36,545 nucleotides of DNA from an uncultured Clostridia bacterium (GCA_934155165.1 CAKPGS010000010.1:1-36545); one strand, 5' to 3'; counted from the first letter of the stretch, positions 16,373 through 24,335 are shown. The notes: generated by a model not told the origin, from the sequence alone. Program-made: numbers and translations.

Positions 16373-18184
16373 TTATTCATCATCTAATTTTAAAACAGAT
16401 AAAAATGCTTCTTGTGGTATTTCCACATTTCCAATTTGGCGCATTTTCTTTTTACCTTTTTTCTGTTTTTCGAGTAATTTTTTCTTTCTTGTTATGTCTC
16501 CACCATAACATTTTGCAAGTACATCTTTTCTCATTGCTGAAATTGTTTCTCTTGCAATTATTTGTCCTCCAATAACTGCTTGCAATGGAATACTAAATAA
16601 TTGTCTTGGAATTACAGTTTTTAATTTTTCTATCATTTTCTTTCCACGAGCATAACTATTGCTTCTATGAACCATAAATGATAATGCATCTACATTTTCT
16701 CCATTTACATGGATATCCAGCTTTACTAAGTCTGACCTTCTATATTCTTTAAATTCATAATCAAATGAAGCATATCCTTTTGTTTTTGATTTTAAATTAT
16801 CAAAAAAGTCATAAATTATTTCATTTAATGGCATTTCATAGGTTATTGTAACTCTAGATTCATCTAAATATTCCATACCAATATATATTCCACGTCTGTT
16901 CTGACATATTTCCATTATATTTCCTACATACTCTTTTGGTGTTAAAATTTCAGCTGTTACAAAAGGTTCTTCTATATATGATATTTTTTGAGTTTCTGGC
17001 AAATCTGCTGGATTATATAATTCTATTACCTCCCCATCTGTTTTATAAACCTTATAAATAACCGATGGAGATGTTGTAATTAAGCTTAAATCAAATTCCC
17101 TATCTAATCTTTCTTCTATAATCTCTAAATGTAAAAGTCCTAAAAATCCACATCTAAAGCCATAGCCTAAAGCAGATGATGTTTCCTGTTCAAATTCTAA
17201 TGCTGCATCATTTAATTGTAATTTTTCTAAAGCGACTTTTAAATTTTCATAATCACTACCATCAACAGGATATAATCCACAATATACCATAGGATTAACT
17301 TTTTTATATCCTGGTAAAGGCTCTTTTGCAGGTCTGTTTTTAAGAGTAATTGTATCACCAACATGAATATCTGATAATGTTTTTATACTTGCAGCTATAT
17401 ATCCAACTTCTCCTGCTTTTAGCTCGTTTGCAGGTAAATATTCACCTGGTTCGAAATAGCCAACTTCTGTAACTGTAAATACTTTGTTTGTTGCCATAAG
17501 CAAAATTTCATCGCCAACTTTAACTGTTCCATCTTTAACTCTAACATAACTTACAGCACCTTTATAATTATCATAAAAAGAATCGAAAATTAGACACTTA
17601 AGTTCAGCATTTTCATCTCCAGAAGGTGCTGGTATATCTGTAACAATTCTCTCTAAAACCTCATCTACATTTAATCCAGATTTTGCAGAAATGCAAGGAG
17701 CATCCTCAGCTGGAATACCTATAATATCTTCAATTTCCTTTTTAACTTCATCTGGTCTAGCATTTGGCAAGTCAATTTTATTTATTACAGGCAAAATTTC
17801 CAAATTATTATCAATAGCCAAATACACATTAGCCAAAGTTTGAGCCTCAACCCCTTGGCTACTATCTACAACAAGAACAGCACCATCACAAGCAGCCAAA
17901 CTACGAGAAACCTCATAATTAAAATCAACATGCCCAGGTGTATCTATTAAATTCAAAATATACTCATTACCATCCTTAGCCTTATACAACATTCTAACAG
18001 CTTGAGACTTAATAGTAATACCACGTTCACGCTCAATATCCATATTATCCAAAACTTGAGACTCCATCTCTCTTTTAGAAAGAACCCCAGTCATCTCGAT
18101 CAATCTATCCGCCAAAGTAGACTTACCATGATCAATATGAGCAATAATACTAAAATTCCTAATAAACTTTTGTCTATTCTCCAT
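16373..18184 (-). CDS. lepA: Elongation factor 4 (LepA), ribosomal back-translocase GTPase
   Basis: 603 residues, full length. The GTPase domain shows AHIDHGKSTLADR (G1), the RERGITIKSQ switch region, DTPGHVDF (G3) and NKIDLPNA (G4). Domain II (about 190-280), the EF-G-like domains and the LepA-specific C-terminal domain follow, with RGKKMIEKLKTVIPRQLF, GGDITRKKKLLEKQKKGKKKM and QEAFLSVLKLDDE at the end. LepA binds ribosomes and acts on stalled or mistranslocated complexes and in 30S biogenesis. AAGGAG lies 5 nt before the ATG. The first roughly 140 codons favour G/T-ending codons (TTG, AAG, GAG), whereas later codons are A-ending. Confidence 0.97.
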   Translation of the reverse strand: MENRQKFIRNFSIIAHIDHGKSTLADRLIEMTGVLSKREMESQVLDNMDIERERGITIKSQAVRMLYKAKDGNEYILNLIDTPGHVDFNYEVSRSLAACDGAVLVVDSSQGVEAQTLANVYLAIDNNLEILPVINKIDLPNARPDEVKKEIEDIIGIPAEDAPCISAKSGLNVDEVLERIVTDIPAPSGDENAELKCLIFDSFYDNYKGAVSYVRVKDGTVKVGDEILLMATNKVFTVTEVGYFEPGEYLPANELKAGEVGYIAASIKTLSDIHVGDTITLKNRPAKEPLPGYKKVNPMVYCGLYPVDGSDYENLKVALEKLQLNDAALEFEQETSSALGYGFRCGFLGLLHLEIIEERLDREFDLSLITTSPSVIYKVYKTDGEVIELYNPADLPETQKISYIEEPFVTAEILTPKEYVGNIMEICQNRRGIYIGMEYLDESRVTITYEMPLNEIIYDFFDNLKSKTKGYASFDYEFKEYRRSDLVKLDIHVNGENVDALSFMVHRSNSYARGKKMIEKLKTVIPRQLFSIPLQAVIGGQIIARETISAMRKDVLAKCYGGDITRKKKLLEKQKKGKKKMRQIGNVEIPQEAFLSVLKLDDE

Positions 18185-18206
18185 AAAAACTCCTTTTGTT
18201 CTTTTT

Positions 18207-18368
18207 GGGACAGACCCAAAGTTACATTTTTTGTAACTTCTGGGACAGGTCTTTATTATTTCCTTTGTATTTTAACACATTACGCTATTTGTTACAACTT
18301 ATTTTTTTATTTATATCACCCAAAGGGTGTCCCAAATAGAACAAAAAATGTAACTTTGGGTCTGTCCC
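18207..18368. repeat. MITE-like unit with 26-bp perfect terminal inverted repeats
   Basis: Positions 18207-18232 (GGGACAGACCC to ATTTTTT) are the exact reverse complement of 18343-18368. Each end continues inward into an imperfect second arm ending in a GGGAC motif (18239-18252 and 18327-18336), so each end is itself a hairpin. Five T residues flank both outer ends (18202-18206 and 18369-18373), a possible but low-complexity target duplication. No ORF inside. The lepA promoter lies within it. It could instead be two separate REP-like palindromes. Relatives at 8516-8567 and 11733-11749. Confidence 0.65.
18269..18297 (-). promoter_or_regulatory. Promoter of lepA
   Basis: On the minus strand TTGTAA (18292-18297), a 17-bp spacer and TAAAAT (18269-18274). 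A transcript from here would carry the left palindrome (18207-18255) as a hairpin in its leader, just before the ribosome-binding site. Confidence 0.6.
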
Positions 18369-18410
18369 TTTTTGTTTGTTTATGTTATAATATTGCCCTA
18401 GGAGGTTATG

Positions 18411-20768
18411 ATGAAAGATTTTTATTTGAATAAATTAGAATATAATAAGGTTTTAGAGATTCTTGCTTCTTTTTCTAATACGTATATTGGTAAGAATTTT
18501 TGCCTGAATCTTGTTCCTTGTAATGATAAATTTAAGGTCCAAAAAGCTCTTGATGAAACTTCTGAGGCTTGTTCTTTAATTGTAAGAAAGGGTAATTTGC
18601 CTATTTCTTTTATTGATAATGTTGAAGTTTATTTGAAAGCTATTAGAGGTAATGCTATTCTTTCTACTAAAGGCCTTTTGGAGCTTGCTAGAATTTTGAG
18701 AATGTGCAGAAATTTGAATGATTATTTTTATTCTAAAGATGGTTTAAATTCAGAAGATTATGCTATTTTAGATAATTATTTTAATTCTTTATATACTAAT
18801 AAAAATATTGAAGATGTTATTTTTTCTAATATTTTAGATGAAAATACTATTAATGATAATGCTTCTAAAAAACTATATACTATTAGAAAGAGTTTTAGAA
18901 AATTAGAGCAAGATATAAAATCTAAATTAAATAATTTTATACATTCTTCTACTTATTCTAAATATATTCAGGAATCTGTTGTAACAATTAGAAATGATAG
19001 ATATGTTATTCCTGTAAAGCAAGAATATAGAGGCCAAGTAAAAGGGTTTATTCATGATTTTTCTTCTAGTGGTTCTACTGTTTTTATTGAACCTATGGCT
19101 GTTTTTGAACTTAATAATGAAATTAATAATCTTCGTGTTGAAGAAAATATTGAAATAGAACGAATTTTAAAGGACTACACTGAGCTATTTGCTCCTATTG
19201 TAAATGAAATTGAAAATAATATTAGAATTATTGGTAGATTAGATTTTATTTTTGCAAAGGCAAAATATTCTCTTTCTATAGAAGGTAATCAACCAATTAT
19301 TAATGATGAAAAACAATTAAATTTACGTGGTGCTCGTCATCCACTAATTGATAAAAATAAAGTTGTTCCAATAGATATAAACTTAGGTTTTGATTACTCT
19401 TGCCTTGTTATTACAGGGCCAAATACTGGTGGTAAAACTGTAAGTATTAAAACTGTTGGATTACTATGTTTAATGGCTATGAGTGGTCTTCATATTCCAG
19501 CAAAAGAGAACTCTAGCATTTATGTTTTTGATAACATTTTTGCTGATATTGGTGATGAACAAAGTATACAAGAAAATTTAAGTACTTTCTCTGCTCATAT
19601 GACAAATATTGTTGAAATTTTACGTAATTCTACAAGCGAAAGTTTAATTTTGCTAGACGAACTTGGTTCTGGCACAGACCCTTTAGAAGGTGCAAGCTTA
19701 GCTATTAGTATTTTAGAAAGATTTTATAACAATGGTTCTTTAATAATGGCTACTACTCACTACCCTGAAATAAAACAATATGCATTAGTTAATAAAGGCT
19801 TCAAAAATGCAAGTTGTGAATTTGACATAGAAAATTTAAAACCTACATATAAATTATTACTTGGAATTCCAGGCAAAAGTAATGCGTTTGCTATATGTAA
19901 AAAAATAGGTTTTGAAGATAGCATTTTAAATAGAGCAACAGAATTTTTATCTGATGATTCTATTCATATAGAAGATTTACTTAAAAATATTCATGATGAG
20001 AAATTAACCATTGAGAAAGAAAAAGAAGAAATTGAAAAAAACTTAAATCAAGTTACATTACTTAGAAAAAATTTAGAAAGAGATAACACAGAACTTGACA
20101 ATAAATCTAAAAAGCTTATTGAAGATGCTAAAGAAGAAGCAAGAAATATTTTATTAGATGCTAAAGATAATGCAACCAGAATTATAAGAGAAATGAAAAG
20201 TAACTCAAATAATGTAAAACAGCTTGAAAACTTACGAAATTCTTTAAATAATTCTATAAAAGAAATAGCATTTGTTACAGAAAGTGCAGATAGTTCAAAC
20301 ACAAAACCTGAAGATATAAAAATTGGAATGAAAGTGTATGTTATAAGTTTAAATCAAAATGGGACTGTACTTTCTACTCCAAATAAAGACAATATTATTC
20401 AAGTTCAAGTGGGACCAATGAAAACAAATGCAGATATTTCTGATATAACAATTTTAGCAAAACAAGAAACTAAAAAAGAAATAGCCACTAAAAAAGCCAA
20501 AAATGACTTTAAATCTAAAAATGTTTCTACAGAAATTAATGTAATTGGCTTAACCGTCGACGAAGCAGTACCTTTGGTAGATAAATACTTAGATGATGTT
20601 TATTTATCAAGTATAAAAAGTGTGCGAATAGTTCACGGAAAAGGAACTGGAAAATTACGTGAAGGAATTCATAAATTTTTAAGAAAAGAGCCACATGTAA
20701 AATCTTTTAGACTTGGAACATTTGGCGAAGGTGAAATGGGTGTAACTATTGTAGAATTAAAGAAGTAG
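18411..20768 (+). CDS. mutS2: MutS2 / RqcU, ribosome-rescue and anti-recombination ATPase
   Basis: 785 residues from the second ATG (18411). GGAGG at 18401-18405 is 5 nt from it but only 2 nt from the ATG at 18408. MutS2 lacks the mismatch-recognition domain of MutS. Visible are a core domain with SSSGSTVFIEP, Walker A TGPNTGGKT (about 336-344), Walker B LILLDELGSGTDP, a long charged coiled coil (about 515-620), a KOW-like segment and a C-terminal Smr domain with HGKGTGKLR. In B. subtilis MutS2 (RqcU) splits collided ribosomes and feeds RqcH, whose gene is at 29939. It diverges from lepA; early codons are G/T-ending, later codons A-ending. Confidence 0.96.
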   Translation: MKDFYLNKLEYNKVLEILASFSNTYIGKNFCLNLVPCNDKFKVQKALDETSEACSLIVRKGNLPISFIDNVEVYLKAIRGNAILSTKGLLELARILRMCRNLNDYFYSKDGLNSEDYAILDNYFNSLYTNKNIEDVIFSNILDENTINDNASKKLYTIRKSFRKLEQDIKSKLNNFIHSSTYSKYIQESVVTIRNDRYVIPVKQEYRGQVKGFIHDFSSSGSTVFIEPMAVFELNNEINNLRVEENIEIERILKDYTELFAPIVNEIENNIRIIGRLDFIFAKAKYSLSIEGNQPIINDEKQLNLRGARHPLIDKNKVVPIDINLGFDYSCLVITGPNTGGKTVSIKTVGLLCLMAMSGLHIPAKENSSIYVFDNIFADIGDEQSIQENLSTFSAHMTNIVEILRNSTSESLILLDELGSGTDPLEGASLAISILERFYNNGSLIMATTHYPEIKQYALVNKGFKNASCEFDIENLKPTYKLLLGIPGKSNAFAICKKIGFEDSILNRATEFLSDDSIHIEDLLKNIHDEKLTIEKEKEEIEKNLNQVTLLRKNLERDNTELDNKSKKLIEDAKEEARNILLDAKDNATRIIREMKSNSNNVKQLENLRNSLNNSIKEIAFVTESADSSNTKPEDIKIGMKVYVISLNQNGTVLSTPNKDNIIQVQVGPMKTNADISDITILAKQETKKEIATKKAKNDFKSKNVSTEINVIGLTVDEAVPLVDKYLDDVYLSSIKSVRIVHGKGTGKLREGIHKFLRKEPHVKSFRLGTFGEGEMGVTIVELKK

Positions 20769-20791
20769 AACTTTTTCTACTTCTTTAATTC
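20754..20791. terminator. Bidirectional terminator between mutS2 and toxN
   Basis: GAATTAAAGAAGTAGAA (20754-20770) pairs perfectly over 17 bp with 20775-20791 around a CTTT loop. The mutS2 stop lies in the left arm, and the toxN stop begins at 20792. The symmetric stem with A-runs on one side and T-runs on the other suits termination on both strands. Confidence 0.8.
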
Positions 20792-21322
20792 TTATAATTT
20801 TTCACTCTTTTTATATTTTAAACATTTATCTTCTAGTAATTTAAAATCAACTACACTTTTTATGTAAGAAACATCATAATTATTTATTTTTTGTTTATAC
20901 AAAATATTAGCATATCTTTTTATTTTATCTTCATTTTTCCCTATAAATTCTAGTTCTTTTTCAACAAGTATCCTATAATTCCTATTTTTCTCTTTTTTAG
21001 GTTCATATAATATAAGTTCACTATCTGGAACAGGTATCATATTACTTATTCGCAATGTACCTTTTAATACAGGAGAATTATCAATTTCTTTATATGATAC
21101 AATTCTTATAATCGGAATAATAGATTTTCTTATTTTATAATTTTTATAATCGCTTTTTTTAGGTGATGACATTGGAATATAATAGTTTAATTGATTTATT
21201 TTTAAAACTATTCCTAAATATTTTCTCATTACTTTTCTTTTATCTTCTTTATTTTCATACACTCTATTGTCAAACATTCTTAGATAATTTATATATTCAT
21301 CTGTTACTGCATATAACTTCAT
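20792..21322 (-). CDS. toxN: Type III toxin-antitoxin endoribonuclease, ToxN/AbiQ family
   Basis: 176 residues from the ATG at 21322 (GGAGG 5 nt upstream). ToxN-type toxins cut RNA, often their own antitoxin RNA and cellular or phage mRNA, and are held inactive by a repeat-derived RNA pseudoknot. The N-terminus MKLYAVTDEYINYLRMFDNRV is that of the family. The following GIVLKINQLNYYIPMSSPKK carries S52-S53-P54-K55, aligning with the catalytic T52, S53 and K55 of Pectobacterium ToxN. IRIVSYKEIDNSPVLKGTLRISNMIPVPDSEL and the C-terminal helix (FKLLEDKCLKYKK) also fit. Directly upstream lie a terminator and an RNA gene with a ToxI-like repeat. Expected role: toxin-antitoxin and phage abortive infection. 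Activity is inferred. Confidence 0.9.
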   Translation of the reverse strand: MKLYAVTDEYINYLRMFDNRVYENKEDKRKVMRKYLGIVLKINQLNYYIPMSSPKKSDYKNYKIRKSIIPIIRIVSYKEIDNSPVLKGTLRISNMIPVPDSELILYEPKKEKNRNYRILVEKELEFIGKNEDKIKRYANILYKQKINNYDVSYIKSVVDFKLLEDKCLKYKKSEKL

Positions 21323-21342
21323 AATTGCCTCCAAAATTATAA

Positions 21343-21370
21343 AAAGGTAAGAACCTAAATTCTTACCTTT
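21343..21370 (-). terminator. Terminator between the antitoxin RNA and toxN
   Basis: AAAGGTAAGAA (21343-21353) pairs with TTCTTACCTTT (21360-21370), 11 bp with a 6-nt loop, followed on the minus strand by TT and the toxN ribosome-binding site. Type III loci place such an attenuating terminator here so that antitoxin RNA outnumbers toxin mRNA. Confidence 0.88.
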
Positions 21371-21449
21371 GATTTTACAGTTCCCACTTATTGGTAGGGT
21401 TCACCTGATTTTCACTGTAAATAGATATATAAAAATATCTATTTTTATT
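21371..21449 (-). ncRNA. toxI: ToxI-like RNA antitoxin with a single 36-nt repeat unit
   Basis: On the minus strand 21406 to 21371 reads AGGTGA, ACCC, TACC, AATAAGTGGG, AACTGTAAAATC: 36 nt. The repeat I recall for Pectobacterium ToxI has the same length and shares AGGTGA, TACC and TTAAGTG-type blocks in the same order. Just upstream GTGAAAATC (21407-21415) repeats the end of the unit (CTGTAAAATC), exactly 36 nt away. So there is one full unit flanked by two A-rich sites where ToxN could cut. TTTACAGT/ACTGTAAA are complementary around the unit. The 5' end is estimated from the promoter at 21456-21485. Confidence 0.82.
21419..21444 (-). other. Leader hairpin of the antitoxin RNA
   Basis: AAATAGATAT (21419-21428) and ATATCTATTT (21435-21444) form a perfect 10-bp stem with a 6-nt loop. 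It falls between the predicted transcription start and the ToxI unit, and may protect or insulate the 5' end. Confidence 0.6.
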
Positions 21450-21455
21450 ATATTC

Positions 21456-21485
21456 ATTGTAAATCAAAAGTATACTTTTTGTCAA
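21456..21485 (-). promoter_or_regulatory. Promoter of the toxI-toxN locus
   Basis: On the minus strand TTGACA (21480-21485, consensus), an 18-bp spacer and TACAAT (21456-21461). It lies in the gap after dprA and makes the locus independently transcribed. Confidence 0.75.
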
Positions 21486-21527
21486 TATTTTTTATTTCTA
21501 TATTAAATTATTTTTATAATTATTAGA

Positions 21528-22370
21528 CTAACTTATATCTTTTATAGTAGTTAATATTTTAGCTCCTTGTTTTATTAACTCATTTGTTCCTGCTGAATTT
21601 ATGCTTGTTATATTTCCCGGTACTGCATATATTTCTTTTCCTTGTTCTAGCGCACAGTTTACTGTAATCATTGTTCCGCTTCTTTCCTTCGCTTCTACAA
21701 CTATAATTGAATTTGATAGTCCACTTATTATTCTATTTCTTTGTGGAAAGTTTTGTTTCAGTGGTTTTGTTCCTATTATATATTCGGAAATAACTGCTCC
21801 TCCTGTTTCTATTATTTTATCTGCAAGTTCTTTATTTTCAGATGGATATACTGTATCTAGCCCATTTCCTAATACAGCTATTGTTTTCCCTTTTCCTGCT
21901 AGGCATCCTACATGTGAATATGTATCTATTCCCTTTGCCAATCCACTTACAACTACAAAATTATTTTTAGCTAAATCATATGCCAATTTTTGTGCAGTAT
22001 TTTTTCCATATATACTACAATTTCTACATCCAATCATCCCAATGGCATATGTAGAAAAAATTTCTTTATTTCCTTTTATATATAATACAATAGGTGGATC
22101 ATATATGTTTTTCAGCATTTTTGGATAATTATCATCATCAATTGTTATTATTTCAATTTTATGTTTCTTCATATATTGTATATAATTTTCTAAATTATTT
22201 TTATATTTATTTTCTAGTATTTCATTCACATCTTGTAATTCAATACCTTCTTCTAGCAATTCTTCTTTTGTTAATTTGTAAACATATTTCGGTTCTTTAT
22301 ATTTCTTTATTAAATTATATTTAATAATTGGTTTAACATTTAATCTTGACATCCAAATCCAAAATTTCAT
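21528..22370 (-). CDS. dprA: DNA processing protein DprA (Smf)
   Basis: 280 residues. DprA protects incoming single-stranded DNA and loads RecA during natural transformation. The Rossmann-type core shows AIGMIGCRNCSIYG, VVSGLAKGIDTYSHVGCL, IAVLGNGLDTVYPSEN, FPQRNRIISGLSNSIIVVEA and SGTMITVNCALEQGKEIYAVPG, all diagnostic. An N-terminal helical domain precedes it. At 280 residues it ends soon after the core and lacks the C-terminal winged-helix domain of longer DprA proteins. TTGGAGGAG lies upstream of the ATG. It follows folD after a terminator that may be leaky. No other competence gene is in the window. Confidence 0.94.
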   Translation of the reverse strand: MKFWIWMSRLNVKPIIKYNLIKKYKEPKYVYKLTKEELLEEGIELQDVNEILENKYKNNLENYIQYMKKHKIEIITIDDDNYPKMLKNIYDPPIVLYIKGNKEIFSTYAIGMIGCRNCSIYGKNTAQKLAYDLAKNNFVVVSGLAKGIDTYSHVGCLAGKGKTIAVLGNGLDTVYPSENKELADKIIETGGAVISEYIIGTKPLKQNFPQRNRIISGLSNSIIVVEAKERSGTMITVNCALEQGKEIYAVPGNITSINSAGTNELIKQGAKILTTIKDIS

Positions 22371-22387
22371 TTTTTCTCCTCCAAAAA

Positions 22388-22420
22388 AATATAGGCAGAA
22401 TAAAAAATTCTCCCTATATT
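22388..22420 (-). terminator. Terminator after folD
   Basis: AATATAGG (22388-22395) with CCTATATT (22413-22420), and AGAAT with ATTCT inside, one C-C mismatch between. In the minus direction it is followed by a run of seven T. It contains the folD stop codon and lies just upstream of dprA. Confidence 0.75.
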
Positions 22421-23265
22421 TTATATTTATTTTGTTTTGCAGCTTCTACAACATTTTCCATTAACATAGCTACAGTCATTGGACCAACTCCCCCGGGAAC
22501 TGGTGTTATGTATGAAGCTTTTTTAGAAACATTATCGAAATCTACGTCCCCCACGAGTTTTCCTTCTTCGTTTCTATTTATTCCTATATCTATAACAACT
22601 ACGCCTTCTTTTACCATGTTTTCTGTTATAAACTTTGGTTTTCCTATTGCAACTATTAAAATATCAGCTTTTCTTGTAAATTCTTCTAAATTTCTTGTTT
22701 TAGAATGACACACAGTAACTGTTGCATTTTTTTGCAACATACATTGAATTAAAGGTTTTCCTACAATATTGCTTCTACCTACAATTACAACATTTTTTCC
22801 TTCTGTTTCAATGTTATATTCTTCAATTATTTTTACTACTCCATGTGGTGTACATGGTACAAAACATTTTTCTCCAATGCTTAACTTACCTGCATTTATC
22901 GGATGAAATCCATCTACATCTTTCTCTGGCAAAATTGCTCTAAATGCTTTATTTATATCTAAATGTTTTGGTATAGGACTTTGTAATAATATTCCATCTA
23001 TATTTTGATTTTTATTTAAATTGTCTATAACATTTAACAATTCTTCCATTGTTGTTTCTTCGCCTAGTAAAAATTCTTCATATTCAATGCCAATTTCTTC
23101 ACAGGCTTTATTTTTATTTCGTACATACACTTTAGATGCTGGATCATTTCCAACCATAATTACTGCAAGCTTTGGCTTTATTCCCTCTTTCTTTAAATTA
23201 TCAACTTCTAATTTTAAATCTTCACGAACCTTTGCAGATATTTTCTTTCCATCAAGAATTTCCAT
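22414..23265 (-). CDS. folD: Methylene-THF dehydrogenase / methenyl-THF cyclohydrolase
   Basis: 283 residues, normal length. Bifunctional enzyme interconverting methylene-, methenyl- and 10-formyl-tetrahydrofolate with NAD(P). Family motifs: KVYVRNKNKACEEIGIEY (catalytic Lys region), GILLQSPIPKHLD, KDVDGFHPINAGKL, PCTPHGVVKII, VVIVGRSNIVGKPL (dinucleotide binding) and PGGVGPMTVAMLMENVVEAA. It works with formate-THF ligase, whose gene is at the right end of the window. GGAGAAAAAA precedes the ATG. It is the last gene of a ligA-X-Y-folD unit with gaps of 12-17 bp. Confidence 0.97.
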   Translation of the reverse strand: MEILDGKKISAKVREDLKLEVDNLKKEGIKPKLAVIMVGNDPASKVYVRNKNKACEEIGIEYEEFLLGEETTMEELLNVIDNLNKNQNIDGILLQSPIPKHLDINKAFRAILPEKDVDGFHPINAGKLSIGEKCFVPCTPHGVVKIIEEYNIETEGKNVVIVGRSNIVGKPLIQCMLQKNATVTVCHSKTRNLEEFTRKADILIVAIGKPKFITENMVKEGVVVIDIGINRNEEGKLVGDVDFDNVSKKASYITPVPGGVGPMTVAMLMENVVEAAKQNKYKI

Positions 23266-23277
23266 TTTTTTCTCCTT

Positions 23278-23514
23278 TTATATTCCAACCTTATACTCTA
23301 TATTTTCCATAAAAGGAAACATCTCTTTAACCCTTTTATGTGTTATTACTATTTGGCGTGGCTGTGGATTTTTATCTTCTTTAGAAATTAATTTTTGAGT
23401 ATAGCAATTTTCTGCTGTTTTAAATAGTAAATATCTATTGCGTACATATGTGTAGTACATTTGATAGCCGTTATCTAGTTCTTCTTCAAATCTCTCAAAA
23501 GTATAGTTTTCCAT
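23278..23514 (-). CDS. Small unknown protein between folD and the coiled-coil gene
   Basis: 78 residues, not recognised. It is rich in Tyr, Glu and Lys (FERFEEELDNGYQMYYTYVRNRYLLFKT) with no signal peptide, membrane segment or metal-binding pattern. GAGGTG precedes the ATG. It sits 17 bp after the upstream gene and 12 bp before folD, so it is part of the ligA-folD transcription unit. No function is proposed. Confidence 0.7.
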   Translation of the reverse strand: MENYTFERFEEELDNGYQMYYTYVRNRYLLFKTAENCYTQKLISKEDKNPQPRQIVITHKRVKEMFPFMENIEYKVGI

Positions 23515-23531
23515 TTTTCACCTCGCTAAGT

Positions 23532-24335
23532 TTATTCTATGACATTTGAACTTAAATATTCTTGTTCTTGTTCTTTCTCTTTTTCTTCTTCTTGTCTTTT
23601 AAAGAAATCTTTTGGTATTTCAGGAGTACGCTCTACTTTAACACCTTCCATAAATCTTTCTCTGTCTGTTTTGTTCATTTCATGGTTTATTTCTTCTAAT
23701 TCATGATTTATTTTTGATGCAATTAATCTATCATCTATATCTAGAGTTTCCTGTATATTCTCTGGTAAGTTCATACTTCTAATGCAACTCATTATATCCT
23801 CTGCAATGCCCTGAACTTTTCTTTGCGCTTCACTTGGATTACTTTCTCTTTCAAAAATTTCTGTTTTTAATCGATTATGAATATCTTTAGCAGATAAAAC
23901 TATATTTTTATATAAACTTTCACTCATATTTATATTAGTTTGTTGGTCATTTGTATTATCTCTTATAATTTCTTTTTCTTGTTCTAATTCAAATTTCTCG
24001 TTTTCAATTTTATGTTGTATACTATTAATTTCTTCTCTAATTGCACTCATTTGATTTATTGTTTTTTTCTCATACAATCCTTGAGCTTCAAGGTTTGTTT
24101 CTACTCTTTTTCCTTCAATTAGTTGTTCTACAGTAGTTGTTGCAATGTTGTAGTCATTAGCAATTTCATCAATTTTTCTATACACTTTATCTATTATATT
24201 TTTCAAATCATTTGGTAAAATTGATTTATTCCATGGATGTTCGTGTATTTCTCCCATAGAAGCTCTAGCTTCTGTAGACATCATACTTAATGTTTTTAAT
24301 TTAAAAGAATTCATCAATAATCTTTTATCTATCAT
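23532..24335 (-). CDS. Unknown coiled-coil protein downstream of ligA
   Basis: 267 residues, not recognised. A long charged coiled coil is visible (about 85-125, SAIREEINSIQHKIENEKFELEQEKEIIRD). The C-terminus is Glu/Gln/Lys-rich, with KRQEEEKEKEQEQEYLSS just before the end. No membrane segment or enzyme motif. AAGGAG lies 9 nt before the likely ATG at 24335; another in-frame Met lies seven codons in. It lies 13 bp after ligA. Position suggests nothing beyond co-expression with DNA ligase and FolD. Confidence 0.7.
   Translation of the reverse strand: MIDKRLLMNSFKLKTLSMMSTEARASMGEIHEHPWNKSILPNDLKNIIDKVYRKIDEIANDYNIATTTVEQLIEGKRVETNLEAQGLYEKKTINQMSAIREEINSIQHKIENEKFELEQEKEIIRDNTNDQQTNINMSESLYKNIVLSAKDIHNRLKTEIFERESNPSEAQRKVQGIAEDIMSCIRSMNLPENIQETLDIDDRLIASKINHELEEINHEMNKTDRERFMEGVKVERTPEIPKDFFKRQEEEKEKEQEQEYLSSNVIE

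Noticed and set aside
18185..18410. Replication origin between lepA and mutS2, suggested by the divergent skew
   Set aside because: No DnaA-box cluster or dnaA/dnaN genes; the skew fades within about 500 bp on each side.
21601..22128. 175-residue plus-strand ORF
   Set aside because: It is the antisense shadow of dprA, with no ribosome-binding site and no recognisable domain.
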